NCBI GenBank assembly: GCA_030685065.1
Contig: JAUXQH010000115.1
Location: 1 to 64,000 of the forward strand
From: Pseudomonadota bacterium
Lineage (GTDB): Bacteria; Myxococcota_A; UBA796; SXON01
Direction of reading: 5' to 3'
DNA: 64,000 nucleotides
Shown: positions 35,485 to 43,700 of the stretch, piece by piece
Layout: each line of letters starts with the position of its first letter
How positions within the stretch are numbered: position 1 is the stretch's first letter
The notes under the pieces: generated by a model
Seen by the model: only the letters and a program-made list of their open reading frames with translations
The model's database searches: none
What the model was told of the DNA's origin: nothing
Position numbers and translations under genes: made by a program

Positions 35485-35603
35485 CCGAGCCATCCGGGGC
35501 GGAAACGGGGGCCGCCGTGTGACACCCGGGTGCTCATGAAGGGTGCCGTCGGCGTCCGGCAGTTCTGACCGCCTGATCGAACTTCAGCCTTGGAAAGGCC
35601 GGC

Positions 35604-35790
35604 AATTGCGACCGAGGTCGTGGAGACCTCGACATCTGAGTCGAGTCCGGTCGCGAAAAGGCGCGAAATTGCGACGGCAGTCGGAGAAACCTCGACATCT
35701 GGGTCGAGTCCGGTCGCGAAACGGCGCAAAATTGCGACGGAAGTCGGGGGTGGTGTCCTGGTCACGTCGAGCTCGGTCGCGTGACCCGGT
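35604..35790. repeat. 63-bp minisatellite, about three units
   Basis: Units start with AATTGCGAC at 35604, 35667 and 35730. The first two differ at only a few positions and the third degenerates after about 20 bases. Units 1-2 contain CTCGAC...GTCGAG, and unit 1 also has GAGGTC...GACCTC, so each can fold. The period is a multiple of three and several frames stay open on both strands, but no start, ribosome site or family supports a gene. The stretch 35485-36098 otherwise holds only repeats. Confidence 0.8.
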
Positions 35791-35825
35791 CCGGGCAGCC
35801 AGACAGCCCCGCCCACCTACGCGCG

Positions 35826-35885
35826 TGACACATCCACCGACACATCCACCGATACATCCACCGACACATCCGTTGATACATCTGC
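35826..35885. repeat. Five 12-bp units related to Asp-Thr-Ser linker codons
   Basis: Units of the form CGAYACATCCAC at 35826, 35838, 35850, 35862 and 35874. Read forward in one frame they encode DTSTDTST-like residues, as in the linkers of nearby surface proteins, but no gene surrounds them. It is read as a fossil of a linker or an independent slippage array. Confidence 0.65.
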
Positions 35886-36098
35886 CGGACGCGCAAGCCG
35901 GCGCGGTGCGCTCTCCGGATGCCGCGGCGCGGCCCCAGCTCCGGCCTCCGACGCGGGAGCCGGGGCCGCGCCTGCGCCTCCCGCCGATGGCACGCGATCG
36001 GATGTTGGCGCGTTCGGCGGGCCGGGGGGTACCTGGTGATGAAACGGACGCTTCATCCGACGAAACACGCGAGCCTCGCTGACTGAGCCCCGTCCGGC

Positions 36099-36235
36099 CT
36101 ATTCGCCTACGCGCCGAAGCGCTTCCGGCACGAGCTGCGGCGCGATCCGGACGCCCTCGGCCACGAGGGCGTCCAGCACCGGTTTCAGCGCGGGCAGCGA
36201 GCCCTGCAGCCGACCGGAACCGCGATGCCACCCTC
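36099..36235 (-). pseudogene. DUF3368 protein C-terminal remnant
   Basis: The minus-strand translation ends GSLPALKPVLDALVAEG, VRIAPQLVPEAL and RRVGE. This matches the C-terminal 40 residues of DUF3368 proteins, PIN-like putative toxins usually paired with UPF0175 antitoxins. The upstream catalytic part is missing and the preceding bases read as unrelated sequence in shifted frames. It is a decayed toxin fragment. Confidence 0.5.
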
Positions 36236-36307
36236 GCGGAGCGATCGAGGATGTGGCGGGCGTAAATGCCAGGGCCCCGCTCCGAGAACCACAAGCCCCC
36301 CTCGCGC

Positions 36308-37210
36308 TCATCGGGCGCGCAGGTGCGCACGCGCGCGCTCGGCCGCCGCGCGCGCCTCGTCGGGCAGCGACGCGTCGGCCGGGCGCGCGAGGAGGCCGAT
36401 CATCACGACGGACGTGCCCTCCACGAACGAGATCCAGACCTTCGAGGCCGGACCTCCGAGCGCCGGGGTTCGCCACGAGCGCACCCCCGCCGCGTCGACC
36501 ACCGGGGGGAGCGCGCCTTCGTACGGCTCCACCCGGGCCGCGCACGCCTTGGCCGTCGCGACGTCGGCGTACACGTCCACCTCCTCAGTCAGCGTGTGAT
36601 GGGGTCCGCCGCGGTACCACAGCGCCACAACCGCCTGGACTCGCCGGGGCAGATCGGGGCAGAGCCCGTACCGCGGCAGGAAATCTTCGGGAGGGTGGTG
36701 GAGCTTCCAGTCGGGGAGATCCGCCGCCGTGAACATCCCGGGCAGCTCGGCCGGAGCCACCGCACGCCGCTGGACCCGCACGCTCACGGCCTTTCTCTCC
36801 GACGCGTCGTGGCGAACGGTCACGTCGCCGATCGTGACGTCGAGCGCGGTCAGCGCCGTGCGCCCGCGCACGACGTCGTCGGTGAGCGCGTCGAGGGCGG
36901 CGTCGTCGGCACCCCGGACCGCCGCGCGGACGAAGCGGCCCGCCACGTCGCGCGCCTCCTGGGCGCGCGAGCTGGCCGGCGCACCGTTCGGAGTCAGGAG
37001 CGACATCGACGTCACGATGCCCTCGGCGTCGACCCACGCGTACACGAACGCCACGCTCGAGTGGAAGCGGACGGGGCTGTCGGCGGTGACGGGCGGATGC
37101 TCGCTCCACGCGGTCTCGGTGAGGAGCGCCGAGCTCCTGAGGACGGACAGCGGCTCGCCTACTGCGGCGAAGGCCGGCGCGGCGACGAAAAGGGCCACGG
37201 TCGGAAACAC
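36308..37210 (-). CDS. Exported protein of unknown function
   Basis: 300 residues from a GTG start; an N-terminal signal peptide (VALFVAAPAFA) with cleavage after AFA. Two cysteines (near YGLCPDL and TAKACAARV) may pair. No domain is recognised. The C-terminal 30 residues are Ala/Arg-rich helix. Its style matches other exported unknowns in this stretch. Confidence 0.65.
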   Translation of the reverse strand: MFPTVALFVAAPAFAAVGEPLSVLRSSALLTETAWSEHPPVTADSPVRFHSSVAFVYAWVDAEGIVTSMSLLTPNGAPASSRAQEARDVAGRFVRAAVRGADDAALDALTDDVVRGRTALTALDVTIGDVTVRHDASERKAVSVRVQRRAVAPAELPGMFTAADLPDWKLHHPPEDFLPRYGLCPDLPRRVQAVVALWYRGGPHHTLTEEVDVYADVATAKACAARVEPYEGALPPVVDAAGVRSWRTPALGGPASKVWISFVEGTSVVMIGLLARPADASLPDEARAAAERARAHLRAR

Positions 37211-37791
37211 CGGGCGAGCCTATCGTCCCCCGGCTCTCCGGAGCGACAAAACACTCGCGAGGGCGCCGGTCCGGCTCCCCGTGGCGACGTCCGATGCTGG
37301 TGACGAAGCCGGTGTTTCATCCAATGACCTCGCCTTCCGGAGGCGATCCCGAGAGGTTTCACGCTCGCTTTCGCGGCGACCGGATATCGGCTGCTTCGAC
37401 CGCGAGGGTCCATTGTCCCCATGAACCCGACGGCGGGCCGTCCGGTAGTTGGTGATCGACCACGAATCCTCAGCGTTCATCCCGTGCAACAGCACGGATG
37501 CGCCGATTGCGAGGCGAACGCCCCAACATGGGCGGTCCGCTACGGAGCCTCCCCAACCGTCCTGAGGAAGATCGCGACGAGCGTGTCCGACAGCCAGAAG
37601 CCGTCTGCGCGGAGAGGGCCCAGGGCACGGGCATCGGCATGGACGCGTGTGCCTCGGCCAGTCGCGGGCATCCGCCGACGCCGCGTACGGCGAGGGCTCC
37701 TTCTGCCTCGCGCTCGGGGGTGCCACGCTCTGCTTCTGGGGCGAGGCGCTGCTTTGCTCTTTCACCAACGTCGACACGGACGGGCTGTGCA
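37211..37791. other. Gene-poor gap with possible remnants
   Basis: 581 bases. All frames are open for long stretches because of base composition, but none has a start with a ribosome site or a recognisable family. It contains one copy of a 19-bp repeat (37410-37428) and a GTTTCATCC-containing motif at 37299-37321, similar to one near 36041-36060. Confidence 0.5.
37410..37428. repeat. 19-bp repeat, left copy
   Basis: CCATTGTCCCCATGAACCC, identical to 39804-39822. The two copies bracket the FG-GAP gene. Confidence 0.6.
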
Positions 37792-39693
37792 CTACTCGCC
37801 TCGTTCGGCGTTCACCCTCAACAGGAACCACTCAGTCCGTGGCGATGCGCCCGGCTGCACACGCGCCGCCATCACCGCCGCCTGCGTGGGCGCCAGGAGC
37901 GATCGTGGGCAGCGGACGAGGTCCGCGCGCTTCGGCACGCCCGACCCGTCCACCTCCACCCGCACCACGCACGACACGTCGTCCAGGGCGTCGTAGTCGG
38001 TCGGCGGAAGCACCGGAGCCGCGGGCTCGGTGCTCCACGTGATCGGCGGCGGCGCCGGATCGACGCCCCCGGCGGCGAGGCCGTGATCTTGGCCCGGGTC
38101 CGCCCCGATCAGGGCGACTGGCTGGTCCTCCAACAGCTCCCACGGCGCCCGCTCGATGGCGACCATTCGACCCGCCTCCCAGCCGGGTGCGCCGAGCAGC
38201 GCGATGCCGTTCCCCGCCCGCACCGCGAGCGCCGTCGCCTGCCCGACACGCACCCCGACGCTGGCCCAGCCGCGTGCGCGCTCCACCCGCGCAAGCTCCG
38301 CGCCGTCGCTCGATTGCACCACCACGTTCGTGCCGCACGCCGAGGCCAGCACGGTCGCGTCTCCCAGGCGCACCGCCCCGGGAGCCCGTTGCCCACGCGG
38401 GTCGAGGCAGGCCGTCCGGAGCTGGGGCCGCGCGCCCGACGCGCTCAACAGCACGAGGCGGGGCGGGCCGCGGTCCCCCGGGTACGCCAGTGTCGTGACG
38501 TCGTCCCTCCCGTCGCGATCGAAGTCGGCCGTGTTCACCTGTCCCCAGGCCTCTCCGTACCCACCTACGAAGGTGAGGGCGGACGACTGGGCTCCCGTCG
38601 ACCGGGGAGAGAGCACCCAGACCGCGCCGTGGCCACCGCCGTACGACGGCACGCCGATCACCAGCTCGTCGCGGCCGTCGCCGTCGCGGTCGCGCGCCAC
38701 GGCCAGCGCCGCCACGTTGCCGGGGGCGTGGAGCTCCGCCCCCACGCCGTCGCCTCCGCCGAACCACACGCGCACCACCTCGCGTCGCGCGGCCACGAGG
38801 TCGATGCGCCCGTCACCGTCGAGGTCGCCCGCGCTCCAGGCGCGATCCGCGGGACCGGCGTCGCCGAGGATGCGGTAGCGCGCGCGGTCTCCGGCCGGCC
38901 AGACCTCGAGGTAGTCGCCGACGGCGGCGAGGACGTCGGCCCGGCCATCCCCGTCCACGTCCCCGAGCACGAGCCCCCGGCCACTCCCCGGCAGCGCGAC
39001 CGCGCGGCCCGAGCCGCCGAGGTAAAGGGCGTCGGTGCCCACCAGCGCGTCCGCGACGCCGTCCCCGTCGACGTCGTCACGGTTCGGCCGCACGCGCGCG
39101 AGCCCAGGCGGCGACCACCGCGTCACCTTCACGGGCGGGACCGCCCCCCGGAGCGCGGCCGTGGCCGCAGCGCGGGCCTTCCCCTCGTCGCGCGTGGCCC
39201 ATTCGGCGAAGGCGTCCGTTCGTTGGGCGCCGAGGAAGGCGACGATCCGCCAGCCGGTTCCACTCGTGTCCGACAGGAGCACCCGTGTCCCGTCTGCGAC
39301 CGGGCAGGCCAGGGAGACCGTCGCCATCCGCGTGAGCCGCGTGCGTGCGGGCCACCGCGCGAGCACCTCCTCGCCGGGAGGCCCCGCGACCCGCCACTCG
39401 CGGAGCGCGGCGCCGACGGCGCAACCGGACTTCAGCTCCCCGCTCCCGCCGACCAGCCGCTGCACGTCGTGGAGCCGGGCCTCGGGATCGGCGGACCCGG
39501 GCGTGCGCCACACCTGCGCCCCGACGTCGTCCGCGGTCCGCGCCTGCCAGGTGAAACTGGCGAGCCCGGCCGCGTCCACGTCCGCCCATCGCTCGACGGG
39601 CTCCTGGGCGACGCCCTGGGCGAACAGGGCCGTGGCGGCCGCCACGGCGTCGGTCTCCGCTGCGGCGACGTAGGCGAGGAAGGGGAAGAGCAC
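37792..39693 (-). CDS. Exported FG-GAP/VCBS-repeat protein with TonB-like C-terminus
   Basis: 633 residues from the GTG at 39693, which gives a short signal peptide (LFPFLAYVAAAET). The middle has repeated DxDGDGxxD calcium-loop motifs (DVDGDGVADAL, DVDGDGRADVL, DLDGDGRIDLV, DRDGDGRDELV, DFDRDGRDDVT) typical of FG-GAP beta-propeller blades. The last 70 residues (CVVRVEVDGSGVPKRADLV) look like the TonB C-terminal domain found in many myxobacterial proteins. Probably envelope-located; function unknown. Confidence 0.8.
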   Translation of the reverse strand: MLFPFLAYVAAAETDAVAAATALFAQGVAQEPVERWADVDAAGLASFTWQARTADDVGAQVWRTPGSADPEARLHDVQRLVGGSGELKSGCAVGAALREWRVAGPPGEEVLARWPARTRLTRMATVSLACPVADGTRVLLSDTSGTGWRIVAFLGAQRTDAFAEWATRDEGKARAAATAALRGAVPPVKVTRWSPPGLARVRPNRDDVDGDGVADALVGTDALYLGGSGRAVALPGSGRGLVLGDVDGDGRADVLAAVGDYLEVWPAGDRARYRILGDAGPADRAWSAGDLDGDGRIDLVAARREVVRVWFGGGDGVGAELHAPGNVAALAVARDRDGDGRDELVIGVPSYGGGHGAVWVLSPRSTGAQSSALTFVGGYGEAWGQVNTADFDRDGRDDVTTLAYPGDRGPPRLVLLSASGARPQLRTACLDPRGQRAPGAVRLGDATVLASACGTNVVVQSSDGAELARVERARGWASVGVRVGQATALAVRAGNGIALLGAPGWEAGRMVAIERAPWELLEDQPVALIGADPGQDHGLAAGGVDPAPPPITWSTEPAAPVLPPTDYDALDDVSCVVRVEVDGSGVPKRADLVRCPRSLLAPTQAAVMAARVQPGASPRTEWFLLRVNAERGE

Positions 39694-39803
39694 GGCGGAT
39701 TCTAACTGCTCTTGCCGCACCCTTGCCCTCACGCGAACGGATAGAGTGATGGTTGGAAGCGAATTCTGGGCCTCGCCACCTCCACCGTCTCGACCTCAAC
39801 CTC

Positions 39804-39822
39804 CCATTGTCCCCATGAACCC
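39804..39822. repeat. 19-bp repeat, right copy
   Basis: Identical to 37410-37428 and in the same orientation, lying 110 bases upstream of the FG-GAP gene start. No gene is seen in 39694-39917. Confidence 0.6.
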
Positions 39823-39917
39823 CTCAGGCGGGCCCGAGGGGTCGTGGTAGGCACCCTCCACGAAACTGTGGCAGGGGTCAGGCCCATGTCGAACCGACTC
39901 GCCGCCCCCGCAACGTG

Positions 39918-40810
39918 TCACTCGGCGACCTCCCAGACAAACACCGCGTACGGCGCGGCCTCGACGCTCGCAGAGCCCTCCGCGTCGAGCGTGATCCCGC
40001 TGGTCCCTACGTCCCAGCCCACGAGCGAGACGCCCGCGAAGTCCGCGCCCAGCGTGATGTCGAGCGTCCGCGCCGAGTTGCTGCCGTTCGTGGCCACCAC
40101 CAGCGTGTGCTCGGGGCGCGGCCAGTAGGCGAGGTAGGTGTAGTCGAGGATGTCGTAGGGGCACCGGACACGGGCTGTCCGGCCGGGAGCGTGTCGGCCA
40201 CGAAGGCGCGCACCTCCTCCAGGTGCGGCCAGAAGGTGTCCTCGAGCCACGCGGCCCCCTCCGCCGCCTGGTTCCCGCGGTACCACGACCACCGCCAGAG
40301 CCCGCTCACCCCGATCGTCAGGTCGGAGAAGGCCCGGAAGCGCAGCTCCTCGCGCGTAGGGAAGCGGCTGTCCGGCGGGTAGGTGACCGGATCCTCCCCG
40401 CTGAAGACCGCGTAGCTGAAGGCCTGCATCACGGGCGCGATGCGCGCCTCCGTGTAGTAGGTGCGCTGGTACGAGCTCAGCGGCGGGTGGTAGAAGGTGT
40501 TCGCAGACGGCGCGGCCTCGTTGTAGACCCCGTAGAAGTCCGGCATCTTCACGTCGCCCACATTCCAGAAGCTCCACCAGTCGGTGCACCAGCAGTGGGC
40601 CACCTGCACGTCGAGGTCCGGTGTCGCGGCGCGCAGCACCGCCTGCATGTCGAGCAGCTTGGTCTCGCTGACCGAGAACTCGGGCTCGTCCGCCAAGTAC
40701 CAGGCCCCGAGGGCCGGGTGCCCGGTCACGCCGGCCACGAAGGTCTCGAAGTCCGTGAGCGATGCGTCCTGCTCGGCGCGCGCGCGACCGTTCAGGTTCG
40801 CTAGCACGCT
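39918..40810 (-). pseudogene. Decayed glycosidase-like gene (frameshift, 5' loss)
   Basis: The larger part (about 40160-40810) reads SLTDFETFVAGVTGHPALGA, WYLADEPEF, VYNEAAP, GLWRWSWYRG and DTLPAGQPVSG, in the style of a TIM-barrel glycosidase with DEP as an acid motif. Near 40160 the frame shifts by one base and continues as YDILDYTYLAYW, HTLVVATNGS and FVWEVAE to the stop at 39918, a typical glycosidase-associated beta domain. No N-terminal signal or start is found at the 5' end. It is therefore broken, unless a single-base sequencing error lies at the shift. Confidence 0.6.
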
Positions 40811-41199
40811 TGAACGCGGGCCAGCGATCGACAGTTTCTTTTGCAGCGATCGCGCGTCCGCGCAACGGTGGCTCGGCAGCACGGACCCTCTGCCCTGCAC
40901 CATGCTCCGCTCGCCCTCCGGACGGCATCCGGGTCCTGGACTCCTTGGAATCGCGGGCGCTCGAAGGAAGCAACGCGGTGTGGCAGGGAGCCGTGGAGCG
41001 CGAGCGGATGGAGACCGTCGAGGGCCTCGTGGCCGACTGGCCCGACCTCGGAATCCAGCGGATGAACGGGTGGTCGCCGGAAAGGCGCTCCGAATGCCCC
41101 TCCGTCCGGAACTCTACTGGCGCCGCATCACAACGCGATCCTGAAGTTCCGCAGCGATCCGCCTCGCGGCCTCCTCGTCGAGCGCCAGCCGGGCGTGCC

Positions 41200-41770
41200 C
41201 CGCGTTCTAATAGCGTCCGGTCGACATGCGCTCCGCAACCGCTGCGTCGGTAACGGATGCCCGAGCGCGCGCCCCCCAGCTCGGCCCGTGCGAGGGGCTG
41301 CTCGATCGCGTAGGTCACCTTCGCCTCACCCTCGGTCTGCCAGTGGAGCCCTGCCGTGACCGCTTCCTTCGCGAGGTGCAGCGTCAGCACGAGGTCCTGC
41401 GGTTCCCGAGCCGGCGTCACGGTCCCCCAATAGGCCGCGCGCAGCAACGTCGCGGTGAGGACGGTGCCGTCGAGGTGCAGGAGCTGCTCTCGGGCCTCCA
41501 GCGCCGGGAGGTCCACGCAGGCGTCGTCCGCAGGCATCGGGAGACGTCGGCAACGCGTGGGGCAGGTCGGGCGAGAGCGCCGCCGCGCCGGCATCCGCCT
41601 GCTGACGCAGGAACGCGGCGAGGCCGACGTCCTCAATGCGAGCCCCGAGGTCGGCGCGGATCTCCTCCCGAATCGGGCGCGCGAGCGCTTCGCGTACCAG
41701 AACTCCGTCACGGCCACCGTGTTCGCGGCGATCGGGGCGGTGGGCTCGGCCTCCCGCTCCCAAGTTCGAG
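41200..41770 (-). pseudogene. Fragmented gene of unknown family
   Basis: Two coherent-looking stretches lie in different frames. VLVREALARPIREEIRADLG with VGLAAFLRQQADAGAA is upstream; CVDLPALEAREQLLHLDGTV with LTLHLAKEAVTAGLHW is downstream. A frame change falls near 41540. The order suggests one protein with an indel. I do not recognise the family. The gap 40811-41199 shows nothing convincing. Confidence 0.35.
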
Positions 41771-41834
41771 AGGCTGTTCGCGCGCCTGCGTCAGCGGAGC
41801 GGGCCTGCGCCCTGCGGTGTCGCGACCAACCCCA

Positions 41835-42635
41835 TCACGGGTGCGGGCACGGCTGCCCATTCGGGTCGAGCGCCGCCAGCGCGGCCTCGTGGTTGCCGCA
41901 GGCACCCACGCGCGTGACGGTGAACGCGGCGGACGTGGGATTCCAGCGCACCTCCGACTCTTGGGTGAGGGGGGCGCGCGGCGGGCCGTCGCCGCCGAGG
42001 GGCACCGCTCCCGACGACGGGTCCCGCCACGTCCACGTCTCCGTAATGCGCCAGCCGCCAGCGATGGCGGCCCAGGCCGACCGTGTGTCGAACCACGCCA
42101 GGAAGTCCATGAAGGGGTGCTCCGCCTCCGCCAGGAACGTCACCACGCGCTGTCCGGTTGCGTTCTCCACGCCGCGCGCGGCCACGGGCGACACCACGAG
42201 CCGACAACCGTCGTCGGAGCGGGCACCGTCCCCGGTGTGGCCGGACTCCCAAGGGCCACAGACCTCCCACACCGGGATCGACGCCGGCACCCGCGTGCTC
42301 CGCGCCACCCGCACCGGCCCGGTGAACGCCTCCTCGAACGACGAGTCGAGCCGGACGCCGATGGAGATCACGGCCGGCGGCTCCCCGCGGGTGGCCTCCA
42401 CCAGCCATTGCCGTACGACGGTGTCGGCGGTGCTCCCGGTCGCCCGGGCGCACTCGACGACCCGCGCCCGCGCGTCCGCGGACCGCCCGAGCACCTTCCA
42501 CAGCTCCCCGTTGGGGTCCGCGACCGGACTCGTCCCCGCGGCCAGTTGGTCGAGGAGCTCCGTGGGGGGAGGGGCGTCGCACCCGGTTGGGGAGGCGGTG
42601 GCGGCGGGGACGGCGAGGGCGAGGAGCGCGAGCAT
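41835..42635 (-). CDS. Exported protein of unknown function
   Basis: 266 residues with a clear signal peptide (MLALLALAVPAATASPTGC). Four or more cysteines (CDAPPP, VVECAR, VCGPWE, GCRLVV, GACGN) suggest disulfides. A WRITETWTWRDPSSG segment is present, but no family is recognised. The downstream neighbour on the same side is the decayed region. Confidence 0.65.
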   Translation of the reverse strand: MLALLALAVPAATASPTGCDAPPPTELLDQLAAGTSPVADPNGELWKVLGRSADARARVVECARATGSTADTVVRQWLVEATRGEPPAVISIGVRLDSSFEEAFTGPVRVARSTRVPASIPVWEVCGPWESGHTGDGARSDDGCRLVVSPVAARGVENATGQRVVTFLAEAEHPFMDFLAWFDTRSAWAAIAGGWRITETWTWRDPSSGAVPLGGDGPPRAPLTQESEVRWNPTSAAFTVTRVGACGNHEAALAALDPNGQPCPHP

Positions 42636-42728
42636 ACGGGACGATACGCCCGAGGTGACGCCCCCTTCGATGCGGCGCGACGCTCGCTTCGAGGAGGCGC
42701 GATGAGCGCGCGGCGTGTGCGAGGGCGT

Positions 42729-43370
42729 TCACCAATCGAGAGGCGGCGGGGGCCCGTCGTCGAGCCACGACTCACCCGTGAAGGTCGAGGCTTCCGCCTC
42801 GCCCGGGGCCTCGTCGCGCCGGACGGTGCGGGTCCGCGTCAGCCAATTCTCGCTGACGTGCGCCCCCTTCTCACAGTCCTGGCAGAACTCGCTTGACCGG
42901 GCCTCTCGCCCAATGAGGCGGAAGCGGCCGCCCTCCAGGCGGTAGATCAGCTCCGAGGCTCTCGAAGAGTACCCGCCGTAGCTGCCCATGGTCGCGACGA
43001 TCCGGCCCCGGTCGATCCGGGCCTCCATCGAGGCGTCTCCCCAGTCGGCGACGCCCAGGAGCCGCCACCCCGCGTCCTGGGCTCCGATCACCACGACGGC
43101 GCGCGGCCAGTGCGGCTTCTCGCACGCGATGCAGTGGTCGGGGCCGGGGCCGGTGCCTGCCGTCGCCGGCTCGAGCACCAACACCCGATCCGCCTGGCCG
43201 TCCCCGTCGAGGTCACCGGTGGTCTCCGGAGCGCCCCGACGGCCGTCGAAGGCGATGCCACGCACCGTGACTTGTGCCTCGTTCTCGCGGGCAAGGACCC
43301 ACCCGGCCGGGATGTAGGCTTCGGCGGTGGCCGCGGCCGGGGGGAGCGTGGCCCGCGGGCGCAACCCCAT
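42729..43370 (-). CDS. Protein with a single EF-hand-like loop, unknown function
   Basis: 213 residues from ATG 43370; the frame is open much further upstream, so the N-terminus is uncertain and a signal peptide may have been lost by a frameshift. It contains GDLDGDGQADRVLVLEP, a calcium-loop motif of the FG-GAP type, and a cysteine pair HCIACEKPHW plus FCQDCEKG. Probably exported like its neighbours. Confidence 0.55.
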   Translation of the reverse strand: MGLRPRATLPPAAATAEAYIPAGWVLARENEAQVTVRGIAFDGRRGAPETTGDLDGDGQADRVLVLEPATAGTGPGPDHCIACEKPHWPRAVVVIGAQDAGWRLLGVADWGDASMEARIDRGRIVATMGSYGGYSSRASELIYRLEGGRFRLIGREARSSEFCQDCEKGAHVSENWLTRTRTVRRDEAPGEAEASTFTGESWLDDGPPPPLDW

Positions 43371-43700
43371 CCCCAGCCAGGCGCGCAGTTCGCACCTCCG
43401 CAGCCTCACCGGGTCGAGCCGGAACGCCGGGTTGTGACTCCGCCGCCCTCTCCCCGGTCGCCAGCGAACTCGCCGGTGGCACCGGTCTCGGCCAAGCGCC
43501 TGCCGTCTCCGCCGCCGACGCTGACCCCGCCGACGCCGAGAGAGGCGACGCGCGTGGTCGCTCCGGCGTCGGCATACGCGCTCACGGGGCGGCGGGCGGA
43601 CGGCGTGCGATGGCGGCCGCTGACCGAGCGAGCATGCGTTCGCCGGATGGATGCCGGGGATGGAGCCGGTTAGTCGAGGCGACCGTAAGAGGCTGCCACG
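43371..43700. other. Divergent intergenic region
   Basis: 330 bases between divergent genes. A protein-like stretch in a shifted minus frame (VSAYADAGATTRVASLGVGG) could be a displaced N-terminus of the gene at 42729-43370. No promoter motif can be named with confidence in this composition. Confidence 0.35.

Noticed and set aside
37647..37800. Plus-strand stretch reading YGEGSFCLALGGATLCFWGE
   Set aside because: It looks ordered, but the other strand also reads through with a Ser/Gln-rich sequence, and neither has a start or family.
37498..39705. 735-codon plus-strand open frame antisense to the FG-GAP gene
   Set aside because: Its sequence is Arg/His/Pro-rich with no family and mirrors the periodicity of the real minus-strand gene.
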